From assembly GCA_009929485.1 (NCBI GenBank), contig SAAJ01000020.1, positions 1 through 52,338 on the forward strand: a stretch of 52,338 bases of DNA. Direction: 5' to 3'. A model generated the notes under the pieces. The model saw only the letters and a list, made by a program, of their open reading frames with translations. It did no database searches and had not been told where the DNA came from. Below are positions 41,811-50,933 of this stretch, one piece after another. The translations under genes and the position numbers were made by a program. Each line of letters opens with the position of its first letter. The stretch's first letter is position 1. The stretch comes from Negativicutes bacterium. GTDB lineage: Bacteria; Bacillota; Negativicutes; Anaeromusales; Anaeromusaceae.

Positions 41811-43943
41811 ATGGTGGACGAAGAAAAAGTAGCAAGCGCACTGGCTTGTGTATGTGCGGTAGCAGCCTCGTTAGGAACGCCTGCTAAAGCGGAGGAATTG
41901 CGTCAGGCCGTAGAACCTGACGAGGGGAGCCTGGCTTGGTTAGAAAAAGCGGTAGAACAGGTGAAATTAAAGAGCCGGGTTTTGCGGGCGACGGCAGATG
42001 AGCTGCCTCATTTGCCGATTCCGATGGTGGCATTATTAAAAAATGGTCGCTGTCTTGTAGTGGGAAAGCATTATGGAAATCGTCTAATTGTATTAGATCC
42101 GGCGCAAGGCAGACCGGCTACTATTCTGGAAGAAGCGTTTTTGGAGGCATGGACAGGAGATTTGCTGTTAATTTCTCGTCCGTTTACCTGGAAGGCCTTT
42201 AAAACCAAGTATCATTTGGACTGGTTCTTGCCGATTATCATAAAATTCAAGCGGCTATTTTATGAAGTAACGACGGCTTCCTTTTTCTTGCAGTTTTTTG
42301 GCTTAATGACACCTCTGTTTACGCAGGTCATTATCGATAAGGTAGTCGTGAACCGGGGAGAAGCTACGCTGGACGTATTGGCAGTTTTACTGTTAATCCT
42401 GGGACTTTTCCAATCAGGTATGACCATTTTGCGGACCTATGTGTTAACACATACAACGATGAAACTGGATGCCTATCTTGGTACAAGAATGTTCCGGCAT
42501 TTGGTGGCGCTGCCGATTCCTTTTTTTGAAAATAGCCGTGTTGGTAATATTGTAATGATAGTGAACTGTCTAAACGGCGTGCGGGATTTTTTGACAGGCA
42601 CGACTTTGACTGCGCTTTTAGATGTGTTTTTCACGTTTGTCTTTGTCGGTGTGATGTTCTATTACAGCGTACCGCTGACGTTGATTGCCTTGGCGGTTAT
42701 ACCGGTCTATTTTTTGCAGGCATTTATTACGACGCCGATTTTTCGGCGGCGTATTGAGCAGAATATGGCGGCACTGTGTGAAAATAACGCTTTTCTTGTA
42801 GAATCGGTAAGCGGCATGGCTACAATCAAAGCGTTAGCGGTGGAGCCGCAATTTAATGCAAAATGGGAAAAGCTATTGGCAAAAGCGGTACATACGGCCT
42901 TTAATACGGCAACCTTTCAGTTGATATTTGGGCAGATTGGCGATCTCTTTAAGAGACTGGCGACCTTAGTAATCCTTTGGTATGGCGGTTGGATGGTTAT
43001 TTCCGGGCAGGACGGTTTTACGTTGGGCAAACTGATTGCCTTTCAGATGCTTGCCAGTCAGGCAAATGAGACCATGCTGCGCTTGGCATCACTGTGGCCC
43101 ATGGTGCAGCAGACTGCCTTCAACATGGAAATGATGGGACGGATGTTGGATGCGCGTCCGGAGATGATTGGGCAGCCGGTGCCGTCAGGGCAGGCGCCGT
43201 TGCAGGGCGGGTTGGTCTTGACGGAAGTAACGTATCGCTATACTAATCAGCCGGAACCGGTGCTGAAAAATGTATCGTTGCAGATTATTCCAGGGCAGCG
43301 TATTGGCATTGTGGGACGGTCTGGTTCAGGCAAGAGCACCATGACGAAACTGCTCCAAGGTTTGTATGTGCCGGAAGCAGGCAAAGTGCTTCTGGACGGT
43401 AAAGATGTGCGGGAATACGAGCCATTGTGGCTGCGACAGCAAATCGGCGTAGTGCTGCAGGAAAACTATCTTTTTAGCGGCAGTGTGCGTGACAACATTG
43501 CCATGACGCGGCCTAGCGCCAATATGGAAGAAGTAATTTCCGTGGCCAAGCAGGCGGGGGCGCATGAATTTATTTTGGAGCTGCCGGATGGCTATGATAC
43601 GCAAGTGGGAGAAGGAGGAGCTTCTTTGTCAGGCGGACAGCGGCAACGCTTGGCTATTGCCCGGGCATTATTGCCCAATCCACGCATTCTAATTTTTGAC
43701 GAAGCGACAAGCGCATTGGATTATGAATCAGAACGCATTATTATGCAGAGTTTGGAGGAAATCGGCACGGATCGTACCGTCATTCAAGTGGCGCATCGCT
43801 TGACGACGGTGCGGCGGGCGGATTTGATTTTGGTGGTAGAGCAAGGAGAGATTGTCGAGCAGGGAACACATGAGGAACTACTGGAGCAGCGAGGCATTTA
43901 CCATCATTTGTATATGCTTCAGGAAGGCGGTAATGTAGCATGA
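41811..43943 (+). CDS. Type I secretion ABC exporter with C39-like domain (first copy)
   Basis: A 710-residue HlyB-type inner-membrane exporter. Residues 1-125 form a C39-like domain ('ALLKNGRCLVVGKHYGNRLIVLDPAQG') that lacks the catalytic Cys and His of C39 peptidases, as in HlyB, where it binds the unfolded substrate. Membrane segments span about 150-430 ('FGLMTPLFTQVIIDKVVVNRG'). The nucleotide-binding domain has GRSGSGKST (about 501), LSGGQRQR (about 605), 'ILIFDEATSALD' (about 625) and the 'VAHRLTT' His. A GGAGG site precedes ATG 41811. It overlaps the HlyD-type gene by four bases. It is paralogous to the 45365 gene, and the two may form a heterodimer or serve different substrates. Confidence 0.9.
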   Translation: MVDEEKVASALACVCAVAASLGTPAKAEELRQAVEPDEGSLAWLEKAVEQVKLKSRVLRATADELPHLPIPMVALLKNGRCLVVGKHYGNRLIVLDPAQGRPATILEEAFLEAWTGDLLLISRPFTWKAFKTKYHLDWFLPIIIKFKRLFYEVTTASFFLQFFGLMTPLFTQVIIDKVVVNRGEATLDVLAVLLLILGLFQSGMTILRTYVLTHTTMKLDAYLGTRMFRHLVALPIPFFENSRVGNIVMIVNCLNGVRDFLTGTTLTALLDVFFTFVFVGVMFYYSVPLTLIALAVIPVYFLQAFITTPIFRRRIEQNMAALCENNAFLVESVSGMATIKALAVEPQFNAKWEKLLAKAVHTAFNTATFQLIFGQIGDLFKRLATLVILWYGGWMVISGQDGFTLGKLIAFQMLASQANETMLRLASLWPMVQQTAFNMEMMGRMLDARPEMIGQPVPSGQAPLQGGLVLTEVTYRYTNQPEPVLKNVSLQIIPGQRIGIVGRSGSGKSTMTKLLQGLYVPEAGKVLLDGKDVREYEPLWLRQQIGVVLQENYLFSGSVRDNIAMTRPSANMEEVISVAKQAGAHEFILELPDGYDTQVGEGGASLSGGQRQRLAIARALLPNPRILIFDEATSALDYESERIIMQSLEEIGTDRTVIQVAHRLTTVRRADLILVVEQGEIVEQGTHEELLEQRGIYHHLYMLQEGGNVA

Positions 43944-45361
43944 TTAAGAAGCTGCAGAAATGGATACAAGACAAGTACTTTGGCGAGACAAAAGATAAAA
44001 TTCGCATGGAAAAAGAAGAGGCGGAGTTTTTGCCGGCGGTGTTGGAAGTAATGGAAACGCCGCCGTCTCCTGTGGGGAGAGCCATTCAGTGGGCATTGTT
44101 TGCCTTGGTTGTTTCTGGCTTAATTTGGATGCTTGTAGGCGAAGTGGATGAAGTGGCGGTAGCTCCTGGAAAGTTAGTTCCTAACGGTTACGTAAAGACG
44201 GTACAGACAGAAGACAAGGGCGTCGTTAGGGCCATTCATGTGAAAGACGGAGACTTTGTAAAACAGGGGCAGCCGTTGATCGAATTGAGTCCGACCGCAT
44301 CTAAAGCAGACCTGGAGAGACTGCGTAAGGAAGCGGCTTATTATCAATTAGATATCGAACGGTTACAGTCGGAACTGACAGGCTCTCTATTTCAGCCCAG
44401 CCGCCAGCCGGGGCTGGATCCTAAAGACATGGATTCACAAATGGCGCTATATAGTTCGCGTATGGCCGAGTATCGCAGCCGCATGGCGATGGCTGCGGCT
44501 GATATTGCCCAGCAGCAATCGGCTGTGCAGATTGCTCGGACGAATTTGGTGAAGTTTCAACAGCAGTATGATATTGCCCGCGATAAAGAAGACCGTATTC
44601 GCTCGCTGCTGGCGGATAATGCGGTAGCGTATTTCACGCTTTTGGATCACCAGTCCAAGCGTATGGAATTGGAACAGTCGCTGATTTCACAGCAATCGGA
44701 AATTGCTAAAACCGAATCCGCATTGGCCCAAAGCCTGCAAAATCGCGATACAACCCAGTCTTCCTGGTTGAAGGATATTAATACGAAATTGGTAGAGAAC
44801 CGCAAGCAGCTGGCTTCCTATCAAGAGGAATTAAAAAAGGCGGAAGAGAAAAACGCCTATGCGACGATTTTGGCGCCGATCGATGGGCGGGTTAACCAAT
44901 TATCAGTGCATACGGTAGGGGGGGTTGTTACCGAGGCCCAGCCTCTGATGACCATCGTACCGGAAGGAACGGAAGTGGAAGTAGAAGTGAAGGTGGCTAA
45001 TAAGGATATCGGCTTTATTTATGAAGGACAGCAGGCCGCGGTTAAAGTAGATTCCTTTAGTTTTCAAAAATTTGGTACATTAGAAGGGGTTATCAAAAGT
45101 ATCAGCCCGGATGCGATTGAAGGCCAGCAAGGGAAAAATTCCCAAGCCGCGGCGCAGAGCGGACAAAGTGCGGCTGCGGAACCGTATTATCTCGTATTAG
45201 TATCCTTGCCTAAACAAACGGTAAATGTTTTTGGAAGAGATCAATATTTGCTGCCAGGCATGACGGCGCAGGCGGAGATTAAGATCCGGGAAAAACGCAT
45301 TATTGAGTTCTTCTTGGATCCGTTCCGCAAATATACGGGCGAAGCCTTGAGGGAGAGGTAA
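43940..45361 (+). CDS. Type I secretion membrane-fusion protein (HlyD-like)
   Basis: Periplasmic adaptor of 473 residues that links the ABC exporter to an outer-membrane TolC channel. It has a short cytoplasmic N-terminus, one membrane segment (about 53-70, 'ALFALVVSGLIWMLVGEV'), a lipoyl half-motif ('GVVRAIHVKDGDFVKQGQPLIEL'), a long coiled-coil hairpin (about 130-310), and the second lipoyl half 'ATILAPIDGRVNQLSVHTVGGVV'. A beta-barrel domain with the HlyD C-terminal pattern 'LLPGMTAQAEIKIREKRIIEFFLDPF' follows. It is coupled by overlap to the first exporter and lies three bases before the second. No tolC gene is present in the window, so the outer-membrane partner must be elsewhere. Confidence 0.9.
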   Translation: MIKKLQKWIQDKYFGETKDKIRMEKEEAEFLPAVLEVMETPPSPVGRAIQWALFALVVSGLIWMLVGEVDEVAVAPGKLVPNGYVKTVQTEDKGVVRAIHVKDGDFVKQGQPLIELSPTASKADLERLRKEAAYYQLDIERLQSELTGSLFQPSRQPGLDPKDMDSQMALYSSRMAEYRSRMAMAAADIAQQQSAVQIARTNLVKFQQQYDIARDKEDRIRSLLADNAVAYFTLLDHQSKRMELEQSLISQQSEIAKTESALAQSLQNRDTTQSSWLKDINTKLVENRKQLASYQEELKKAEEKNAYATILAPIDGRVNQLSVHTVGGVVTEAQPLMTIVPEGTEVEVEVKVANKDIGFIYEGQQAAVKVDSFSFQKFGTLEGVIKSISPDAIEGQQGKNSQAAAQSGQSAAAEPYYLVLVSLPKQTVNVFGRDQYLLPGMTAQAEIKIREKRIIEFFLDPFRKYTGEALRER

Positions 45362-45364
45362 GAC

Positions 45365-47494
45365 ATGGCACAGCAACGATTGGATAGCGCGCTGCATTCT
45401 TTGGTTACGGTTGTGCGTATGTTGGGGCTTCCTGCCGATCCGGAACAGCTTAAACGTGCTTATGTGGTACGGGATGAAGGCATGGATACGCTGACGCTTT
45501 TAAGAGCAGCCCGGGATTTGGGATTAAAGGCGAAAGCCTTTTTCCCCAATGCGGAGCGCATTAGTCGGCTCCCCTTTCCTGCCATTGCGCGGTTGAAGAA
45601 TAATGACTATGTGGTAGTTGTGAAAATGCTAGGGGAAGACAGGGCAGTAATTGTAGATCCGCATCGCCAGCAGGCTTTTTCCGTGCCCTTGGAAAAGTTT
45701 CTCGAACTTTGGGGCGGAGAAATGATTTTCTTAACCCGGCGCTCTTTGCTCCGGTTGCGCAACGTAACGCAAAAATTTGGGCTGTCTTGGTTTGCTCCCA
45801 TTTTATGGCGTTATAAGAAACTGGTTCTTCATGTCATGGGGCTTTCTTTGGTTTTGCAGCTGTTGGGTATGGCTAGTCCTCTTTTTACGCAAACCATTAT
45901 TGACAAGGTATTGGTTCATCACAGCTTGACGACGTTGGATATTTTGGTTCTCGGCGTGGCGGTAGTAACGGTATTTCAGGTAACCATGATGGTCTTGCGA
46001 TCATACTTATTTAACCATACGACAAATCGTATGGATGTAACTTTGAGCTCGCGTCTCTTTAAGCATATTACTTCACTACCGTTGCGATTTTTTGAACAAT
46101 GGCAGGCTGGAGATATAGTGTCTAGGGTACGTGAAGTCGATACGGTTCGAGGATTTATTACCGGGACGGCTATGACTGCTGTCTTGGACAGTGTTTTTGC
46201 CGTGGTCTATATTGGCGTTATGATTTACTATAGTCCTCTCTTGAGCGTCGTGGCATTGGCAGCTGTTCCGCTGCTGTTTATATTGATCATTTCGATTACG
46301 CCGCTTTTTCGCCGCCGTATGAATGAAAGTTTTGCGGCTCGCGCGGAAAGCCAGTCGTTTCTTATTGAATCGCTAAATGGCGTGCAAACGCTAAAGTCCT
46401 TGGCAGTCGAACCTATATTTACACAAAAATGGGAACAGATATTGGCCAAAAACGTAAAAACGACCTTTGCAGCTACGCACTTGGGGAACCTTGCCGGGAA
46501 TACAGCCGGCTTTGTTCAGCAGACGTCTACGTTGGCGATACTTTGGGTTGGTACGAAACTGGTCATGGCTGGAAGCATATCGGTAGGCGAATTGATTGCC
46601 TTTCAGATGTACTCTTCCCAAGTCATCGGTCCGCTGGTTCGACTCCTTAACATCTGGCAGTCCTTCCAGCAGTCCAGGGTTTCTTTGGATCGCTTGGGTG
46701 ATATTATGGATGAGGTAGGAGAGCCGTCCTTTAATCCCAACCGGACAACACTGCCTAGTATTGCCGGGGAAATTATTTTGGATCGTGTTACTTTTCGCTA
46801 TCGGGTTGACGGAGCGGAAGTTTTAAAACAGGTAAGTCTTCAAGTGGATCCGGGGCAGCGTATTGCCTTGGTGGGAAAATCCGGTTCAGGGAAAAGCACG
46901 TTGACGAAGCTGCTGCAGCGGTTGTATGTGCCGGAGAGCGGCCGGGTGCTCATTGACGGCGTTGATTTATCACAAGTGGAGCCTGCCTGGTTGCGGCGGC
47001 AAATCGGCGTGGTTCTCCAGGAAAATGTTCTTTTTAGCGGTACCGTGCGGGAAAATATTGCTATGGCTAAAACCGGTGCGACTGACGAAGAAGTGCAACG
47101 GGCGGCGGAGCTGTCAGGGGCGCATGAGTTTATCAGCCGTATGCCGGACGGCTATGATACGTATTTGGCAGAGAGGGGGAAATCATTGTCAGGCGGGCAG
47201 CGGCAGCGCTTGGCGATTGCACGGGCCTTGATTACGGATCCGCGTATTTTGATTTTTGACGAAGCGACGAGTGCTCTTGATTATGAATCAGAAAAAGTGA
47301 TCATGGACAATCTGGATAAAATAGCTGCCGGGCGGACTATGGTTATTATTGCCCATCGCTTGTCGACCGTTCGCGGCTGCGATAGAATATACATGATGGA
47401 AAAAGGACGGATTGTCGAGCAAGGGTCTCATGATGCGTTGTTGGAGCAGGATGGCATGTATGCTGCCATGGTGCGGCAGCAATATGATCTATAA
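45365..47494 (+). CDS. Type I secretion ABC exporter with C39-like domain (second copy)
   Basis: A 709-residue paralogue of the 41811 exporter with the same order. It has a C39-like domain without the peptidase Cys or His ('ARLKNNDYVVVVKMLGEDRAVIVDPHR'), membrane domain ('LLGMASPLFTQTIIDKVLVHHS'), Walker A GKSGSGKST (about 503), LSGGQRQR (about 607), 'ILIFDEATSALD' (about 627) and 'IAHRLST'. Both copies keep all catalytic residues, so both should be active. The ABC-MFP-ABC order around a single adaptor is unusual for one RTX substrate. It is followed 24 bases on by the large glycosyltransferase gene, probably on the same transcript. Confidence 0.9.
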   Translation: MAQQRLDSALHSLVTVVRMLGLPADPEQLKRAYVVRDEGMDTLTLLRAARDLGLKAKAFFPNAERISRLPFPAIARLKNNDYVVVVKMLGEDRAVIVDPHRQQAFSVPLEKFLELWGGEMIFLTRRSLLRLRNVTQKFGLSWFAPILWRYKKLVLHVMGLSLVLQLLGMASPLFTQTIIDKVLVHHSLTTLDILVLGVAVVTVFQVTMMVLRSYLFNHTTNRMDVTLSSRLFKHITSLPLRFFEQWQAGDIVSRVREVDTVRGFITGTAMTAVLDSVFAVVYIGVMIYYSPLLSVVALAAVPLLFILIISITPLFRRRMNESFAARAESQSFLIESLNGVQTLKSLAVEPIFTQKWEQILAKNVKTTFAATHLGNLAGNTAGFVQQTSTLAILWVGTKLVMAGSISVGELIAFQMYSSQVIGPLVRLLNIWQSFQQSRVSLDRLGDIMDEVGEPSFNPNRTTLPSIAGEIILDRVTFRYRVDGAEVLKQVSLQVDPGQRIALVGKSGSGKSTLTKLLQRLYVPESGRVLIDGVDLSQVEPAWLRRQIGVVLQENVLFSGTVRENIAMAKTGATDEEVQRAAELSGAHEFISRMPDGYDTYLAERGKSLSGGQRQRLAIARALITDPRILIFDEATSALDYESEKVIMDNLDKIAAGRTMVIIAHRLSTVRGCDRIYMMEKGRIVEQGSHDALLEQDGMYAAMVRQQYDL

Positions 47495-47518
47495 ACTGTT
47501 AGAAGGGAAGAGCGGTAC

Positions 47519-50500
47519 GTGAAGATATTGCATATTGCCCGCGCCAACGGAGGCGACGCCCCGGGACGTTTTGTGATGGCTTTAATGGAACAACAACGAA
47601 AAGCAGGGCACGAAGCCAAACTTATGGTTCAACAGGCATACGGAGAAGCCGAAAATGTCTTGCCTTTATCGACGCCTATTCTATCATGGCAAGTTAACTT
47701 GCTGAAACAGCAAAATCAGCGTGGATTATTCGATTTATATGCACCTCAGCTGTTAGAGGTCTTGGAAAAAGAGGAATTTACACAGGCTGACATTGTACAT
47801 TTGCACGATATCAGCGGCGGCTATTTTTCTTATTTGGTATTTCCTTTTTTAGCAGCGAAACCATTAATTTGGACATTGTACAATGAACGTATGTTTATGG
47901 AAGAACCTCCTGCTGAAGGAGGACAAGCTGCTGCATTTCGCAAAATTGTGAGAGCGGTGCAGGAGTTAAGCGAGTATACTATTGTTAATACATTGCCGTG
48001 GTTGGCGGAACGCATACGTAGAAGTTCGTTAGGGCAACATCAGCAAGCAAATATTCCAATGGGGGTAGATTGTTCTTTTTGGAGTCCTGGCGATAAAATA
48101 GAAGCTAGGAAAATGTTGGGCCTTCCTGCTGAGGGACATATTCTCTTAGTGGATGCTACTGGATGCCAATTAGCTAATTCTTTACGAGAACAAGGATGGT
48201 TGGTTCTGTCGTTGGATCAAGAGCATGAACAGGTGCATACCTTATATCGCGCAGATCTGGGCGAAGCGGGTTTGCGTAATGTGTATCGCTCAGTGGATTT
48301 GGCGCTCTTATTAGGTCAACAAAGTGAATTGAATAGTTCTTTGGAAATTTCTGCGTGCGGGGTTCCGCTGGCGGTTCCACAAAATTTATTCTGGAAATAC
48401 CCTTGGCTACAAGAGCAAAAAAATGGTTTGGCTCTTTCGTTGCGTTCCAATTTGGCTATGGAACAGTTGAAATCGCTGCTCACGCGGAAAGAGCAGCTGG
48501 CTCAGTGGAGTAATGGGAGCGTCTACTCTATTTTGCAAGGGCCTTGGAATCTAATTCAAGTAATGGAGAAATATGAAAAATTGTATCGAATGATACAGGG
48601 AGGAAAGAAGCAGGATCTTACGAAGGCAGAAAGAAAAGTTGAGTTAAGTGACCCGAATGATATAGTGAAGCAAGTATGTGAAAAACATTTAAATATTGAG
48701 AGAATGCAGGCTTTGCGAAAATTAGGAAGGCAGGCATTGTGGGATGAGCTAAAAGAAAAAGCAGAAGCATATAAAACAGAAGACCCTCAACGAGGAACCT
48801 ATGTGGATGCATTTTTACTATATTGTATTTGGAGCGAAGGGGAATCTTTCCTGTGGGATGTTGTGGAACAATGGCTTCGCCATAGGCAGATGCCGCCGCG
48901 TTCCGGCCATTTAAAAAATGATGAACGGTTGGTGGCGTTACTGTTTGCGCGGGAAATACGTGAGCTTTGGAAAAACTACTTAATTCGTACTCCGCAGCAA
49001 AAATTAGCAAAAGTGGATGTGGTGCGCCAATCAAGAATGGTTACTTTTTGGCGGTTGGTCTTTTTGAATGATGCTTCTATTTTATATTTGGAGACAGGGA
49101 GGAATGAAAATATTCTTTCTGCACGGTATCGGAGCATTCCTAGAGAGGCTTATACAGGAAAAGCATATCCTGATTTGCTCTTGCGTAGTATGTACCAGCC
49201 ATATGGCGAAGTAGATATTACGATGGATATGGATGCTCTTTTGCGTTCGGCGACGCCTTTGGCTCTTAAAGTAATTGTTCCGTTTTGGTTAAGTTGTGCT
49301 CCTTATTTCAATAGCGATATAAAAGTTCAGAAAGCTGCGTTGACGCATATTAAAAATTATTGCGATGCCGCTATTAAGTATCAACGTTTAATTCCTAAAG
49401 GGTTGTTCGAGGCATGTGCTGAACATTTTACTCTTCATTTATGGAGGCTGTCATATTGCGGCGGAGATATGTCAGAAGAAATAAACGCATTTGGTCGTTT
49501 TTTACAGTCTTTCATGAAGCATTTTTATCCCCGGTGGAGTCATGTGAAGAAAAAAAGTGGAAAGCAAAGAAAGAAAGTACGCATAGGGTATATTTCTAGC
49601 AATTTTCGCAACCAAGCTGTCAGTTTTTACATGGTTAACCGTATATTGCACGCTAACAAGGACGAATTTGAAGTTGTCACCTTCTCTTTAGAAAGAAGGC
49701 GTGATGAAATGACAGAGCGAATTGTTGAGAAGAGTGATGAATATATCGCCATAACAGAACTGCAAGATTTGGATGTTATTGCCCAAACCATCGTGGATGC
49801 CGATGTAGATATATTGATTTACACAGACATTGGTATGGATCCGCAAACATATAAGCTGGCGGCGATGCAGTTAGCGCCGGTTCAAGCGGTATTGGTAGGT
49901 CATGGGGTAACGACCGGATTGCCTACAGTCCAATATTACTTGAGTGGAGACTTTGAAGGTCCGAAAGCAGAACGGCATTATTGTGAAAAATTGATTCGCC
50001 TTCCTCGTTTAGGAGCGGCTCAATATGCGCCTTTTGAGGCGGATGAAACGCGCACAAGAAAAGACTTTGGTCTGCCGGAAGATAAAGTATTGTTTGTTTC
50101 TTGCGCAAATGGAATTAAGCATGGACCTGCAAGAGATGATGTTTTGGTTCGTATCTTGCAGCAGGCGTCTAATGCAGTTATTGTACTGAAACCATTTATG
50201 TTGCAAAATTTAGTAGACATGCATTTTGTGGATCGCTTATCGAAAAAGGTGCGGGCCGCCGGCGTAGCAGATCGACTGCGCATTTTGCCTCCATTGCCGA
50301 AAAACACCGATTTGCTAGCATTACTGCGCGTATGCGACGTGAACTTAGATACCTATCCTTATGGCGGTTGGACGACCAATATGGACGCCTTGTATGTAGG
50401 ATTGCCGGTAGTGACACAGGAAGGTGAATTGGCTCGCACCCGCTGGGGGGCGGGTATGTTGCGTGCCATGGGAATTGAAGAGGGTATTGCCCAAAATGAA

Positions 50501-50677
50501 GATGAATATGTGGCTTGGGCGGTACGCTATGCACGTGATGCGGAACTTCGCAGCCGCATTCGGGCGCAAGTAGAGGTGAAAGCAAAAGAAGTGTTATTCG
50601 ATGGTAGCGGCACGCAAAACGCCTATGAGGAAGTTTTGATGCAGATGTACACAGAGCATGCATCGCGCAAGCACTAA
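47519..50677 (+). CDS. GT4-like/GT41-like fusion, candidate protein glycosyltransferase
   Basis: A 1052-residue cytoplasmic protein without a signal peptide. Residues 1-370 resemble a GT-B/GT4 glycosyltransferase ('MKILHIARANGGDAPGRFVMALMEQ', 'ADIVHLHDISGGYFSYLVFPFL', 'NIPMGVDCSFWSPG'). Residues about 390-680 are helical and unassigned. Residues about 685-1052 match the catalytic half of O-GlcNAc transferase/SPINDLY/HMW1C (GT41): 'RIGYISSNFRNQAVSFYM', 'DILIYTDIGMDPQTYKLA', 'QLAPVQAVLVGHGVTTGLP', 'NLDTYPYGGWTTNMDALYVGLPVVT'. No TPR repeats are evident. GTG 47519 follows AGAAGGGAAG. Co-location with a type I secretion set suggests it glycosylates the RTX protein before export, as HMW1C does for an adhesin; glycan synthesis is the alternative. 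Confidence 0.75.
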   Translation: MKILHIARANGGDAPGRFVMALMEQQRKAGHEAKLMVQQAYGEAENVLPLSTPILSWQVNLLKQQNQRGLFDLYAPQLLEVLEKEEFTQADIVHLHDISGGYFSYLVFPFLAAKPLIWTLYNERMFMEEPPAEGGQAAAFRKIVRAVQELSEYTIVNTLPWLAERIRRSSLGQHQQANIPMGVDCSFWSPGDKIEARKMLGLPAEGHILLVDATGCQLANSLREQGWLVLSLDQEHEQVHTLYRADLGEAGLRNVYRSVDLALLLGQQSELNSSLEISACGVPLAVPQNLFWKYPWLQEQKNGLALSLRSNLAMEQLKSLLTRKEQLAQWSNGSVYSILQGPWNLIQVMEKYEKLYRMIQGGKKQDLTKAERKVELSDPNDIVKQVCEKHLNIERMQALRKLGRQALWDELKEKAEAYKTEDPQRGTYVDAFLLYCIWSEGESFLWDVVEQWLRHRQMPPRSGHLKNDERLVALLFAREIRELWKNYLIRTPQQKLAKVDVVRQSRMVTFWRLVFLNDASILYLETGRNENILSARYRSIPREAYTGKAYPDLLLRSMYQPYGEVDITMDMDALLRSATPLALKVIVPFWLSCAPYFNSDIKVQKAALTHIKNYCDAAIKYQRLIPKGLFEACAEHFTLHLWRLSYCGGDMSEEINAFGRFLQSFMKHFYPRWSHVKKKSGKQRKKVRIGYISSNFRNQAVSFYMVNRILHANKDEFEVVTFSLERRRDEMTERIVEKSDEYIAITELQDLDVIAQTIVDADVDILIYTDIGMDPQTYKLAAMQLAPVQAVLVGHGVTTGLPTVQYYLSGDFEGPKAERHYCEKLIRLPRLGAAQYAPFEADETRTRKDFGLPEDKVLFVSCANGIKHGPARDDVLVRILQQASNAVIVLKPFMLQNLVDMHFVDRLSKKVRAAGVADRLRILPPLPKNTDLLALLRVCDVNLDTYPYGGWTTNMDALYVGLPVVTQEGELARTRWGAGMLRAMGIEEGIAQNEDEYVAWAVRYARDAELRSRIRAQVEVKAKEVLFDGSGTQNAYEEVLMQMYTEHASRKH

Positions 50678-50850
50678 TCCCAATCCCCTCTAGAGAGGGG
50701 GGCGCCGTCAGGTTTACCCACCCCGCTGCTTCGCATCACCCCTCCGCGGGAGGGGATCGAGGTGTGGATAATCCCCTCTTGAGAGGGGTGGTTCCGCAAG
50801 GAACCGGGGTGTGTTTATGGAGGGGTGTCACCTTCGGCGACGGGGTGTGG
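50678..50850. repeat. GC-rich hairpin repeat cluster, right copy
   Basis: Contains the same hairpin words as 40219-40376: 'CCCCGCTGCTTCGCATCACC' (within 50717-50761, same orientation), 'GGTTCCGCAAGGAACC' (within 50775-50813, inverted) and 'CACCTTCGGCGACGGGGTG' (50829-50847). Together the two clusters bracket the ATPase, exporter and glycosyltransferase genes (about 10 kb). No gene is visible. Confidence 0.8.
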
Positions 50851-50856
50851 CCCCCT

Positions 50857-50903
50857 AAAAACTGCCCCCAGGAATTGCAATCTGCAGTCCTGGGGGCAGT
50901 TTT
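50857..50903. terminator. Bidirectional terminator between convergent genes
   Basis: AAAACTGCCCCCAGGA (50857-50873) pairs with TCCTGGGGGCAGTTTT (50888-50903), with an A-run on the left and a T-run on the right. It can therefore end transcription from both the + strand glycosyltransferase gene and the convergent minus-strand gene. The stem is about 16 pairs. Confidence 0.92.
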
Positions 50904-50933
50904 ATTTGGAATGTAAAGGTCGAGTTGGTTCTT

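Noticed and set aside
41811-42200. N-terminal C39 peptidase activity in the ABC exporters, implying a double-glycine leader bacteriocin system
   Set aside because: The catalytic Cys and His are absent in both copies and no small double-glycine precursor gene is visible; an RTX substrate fits better.
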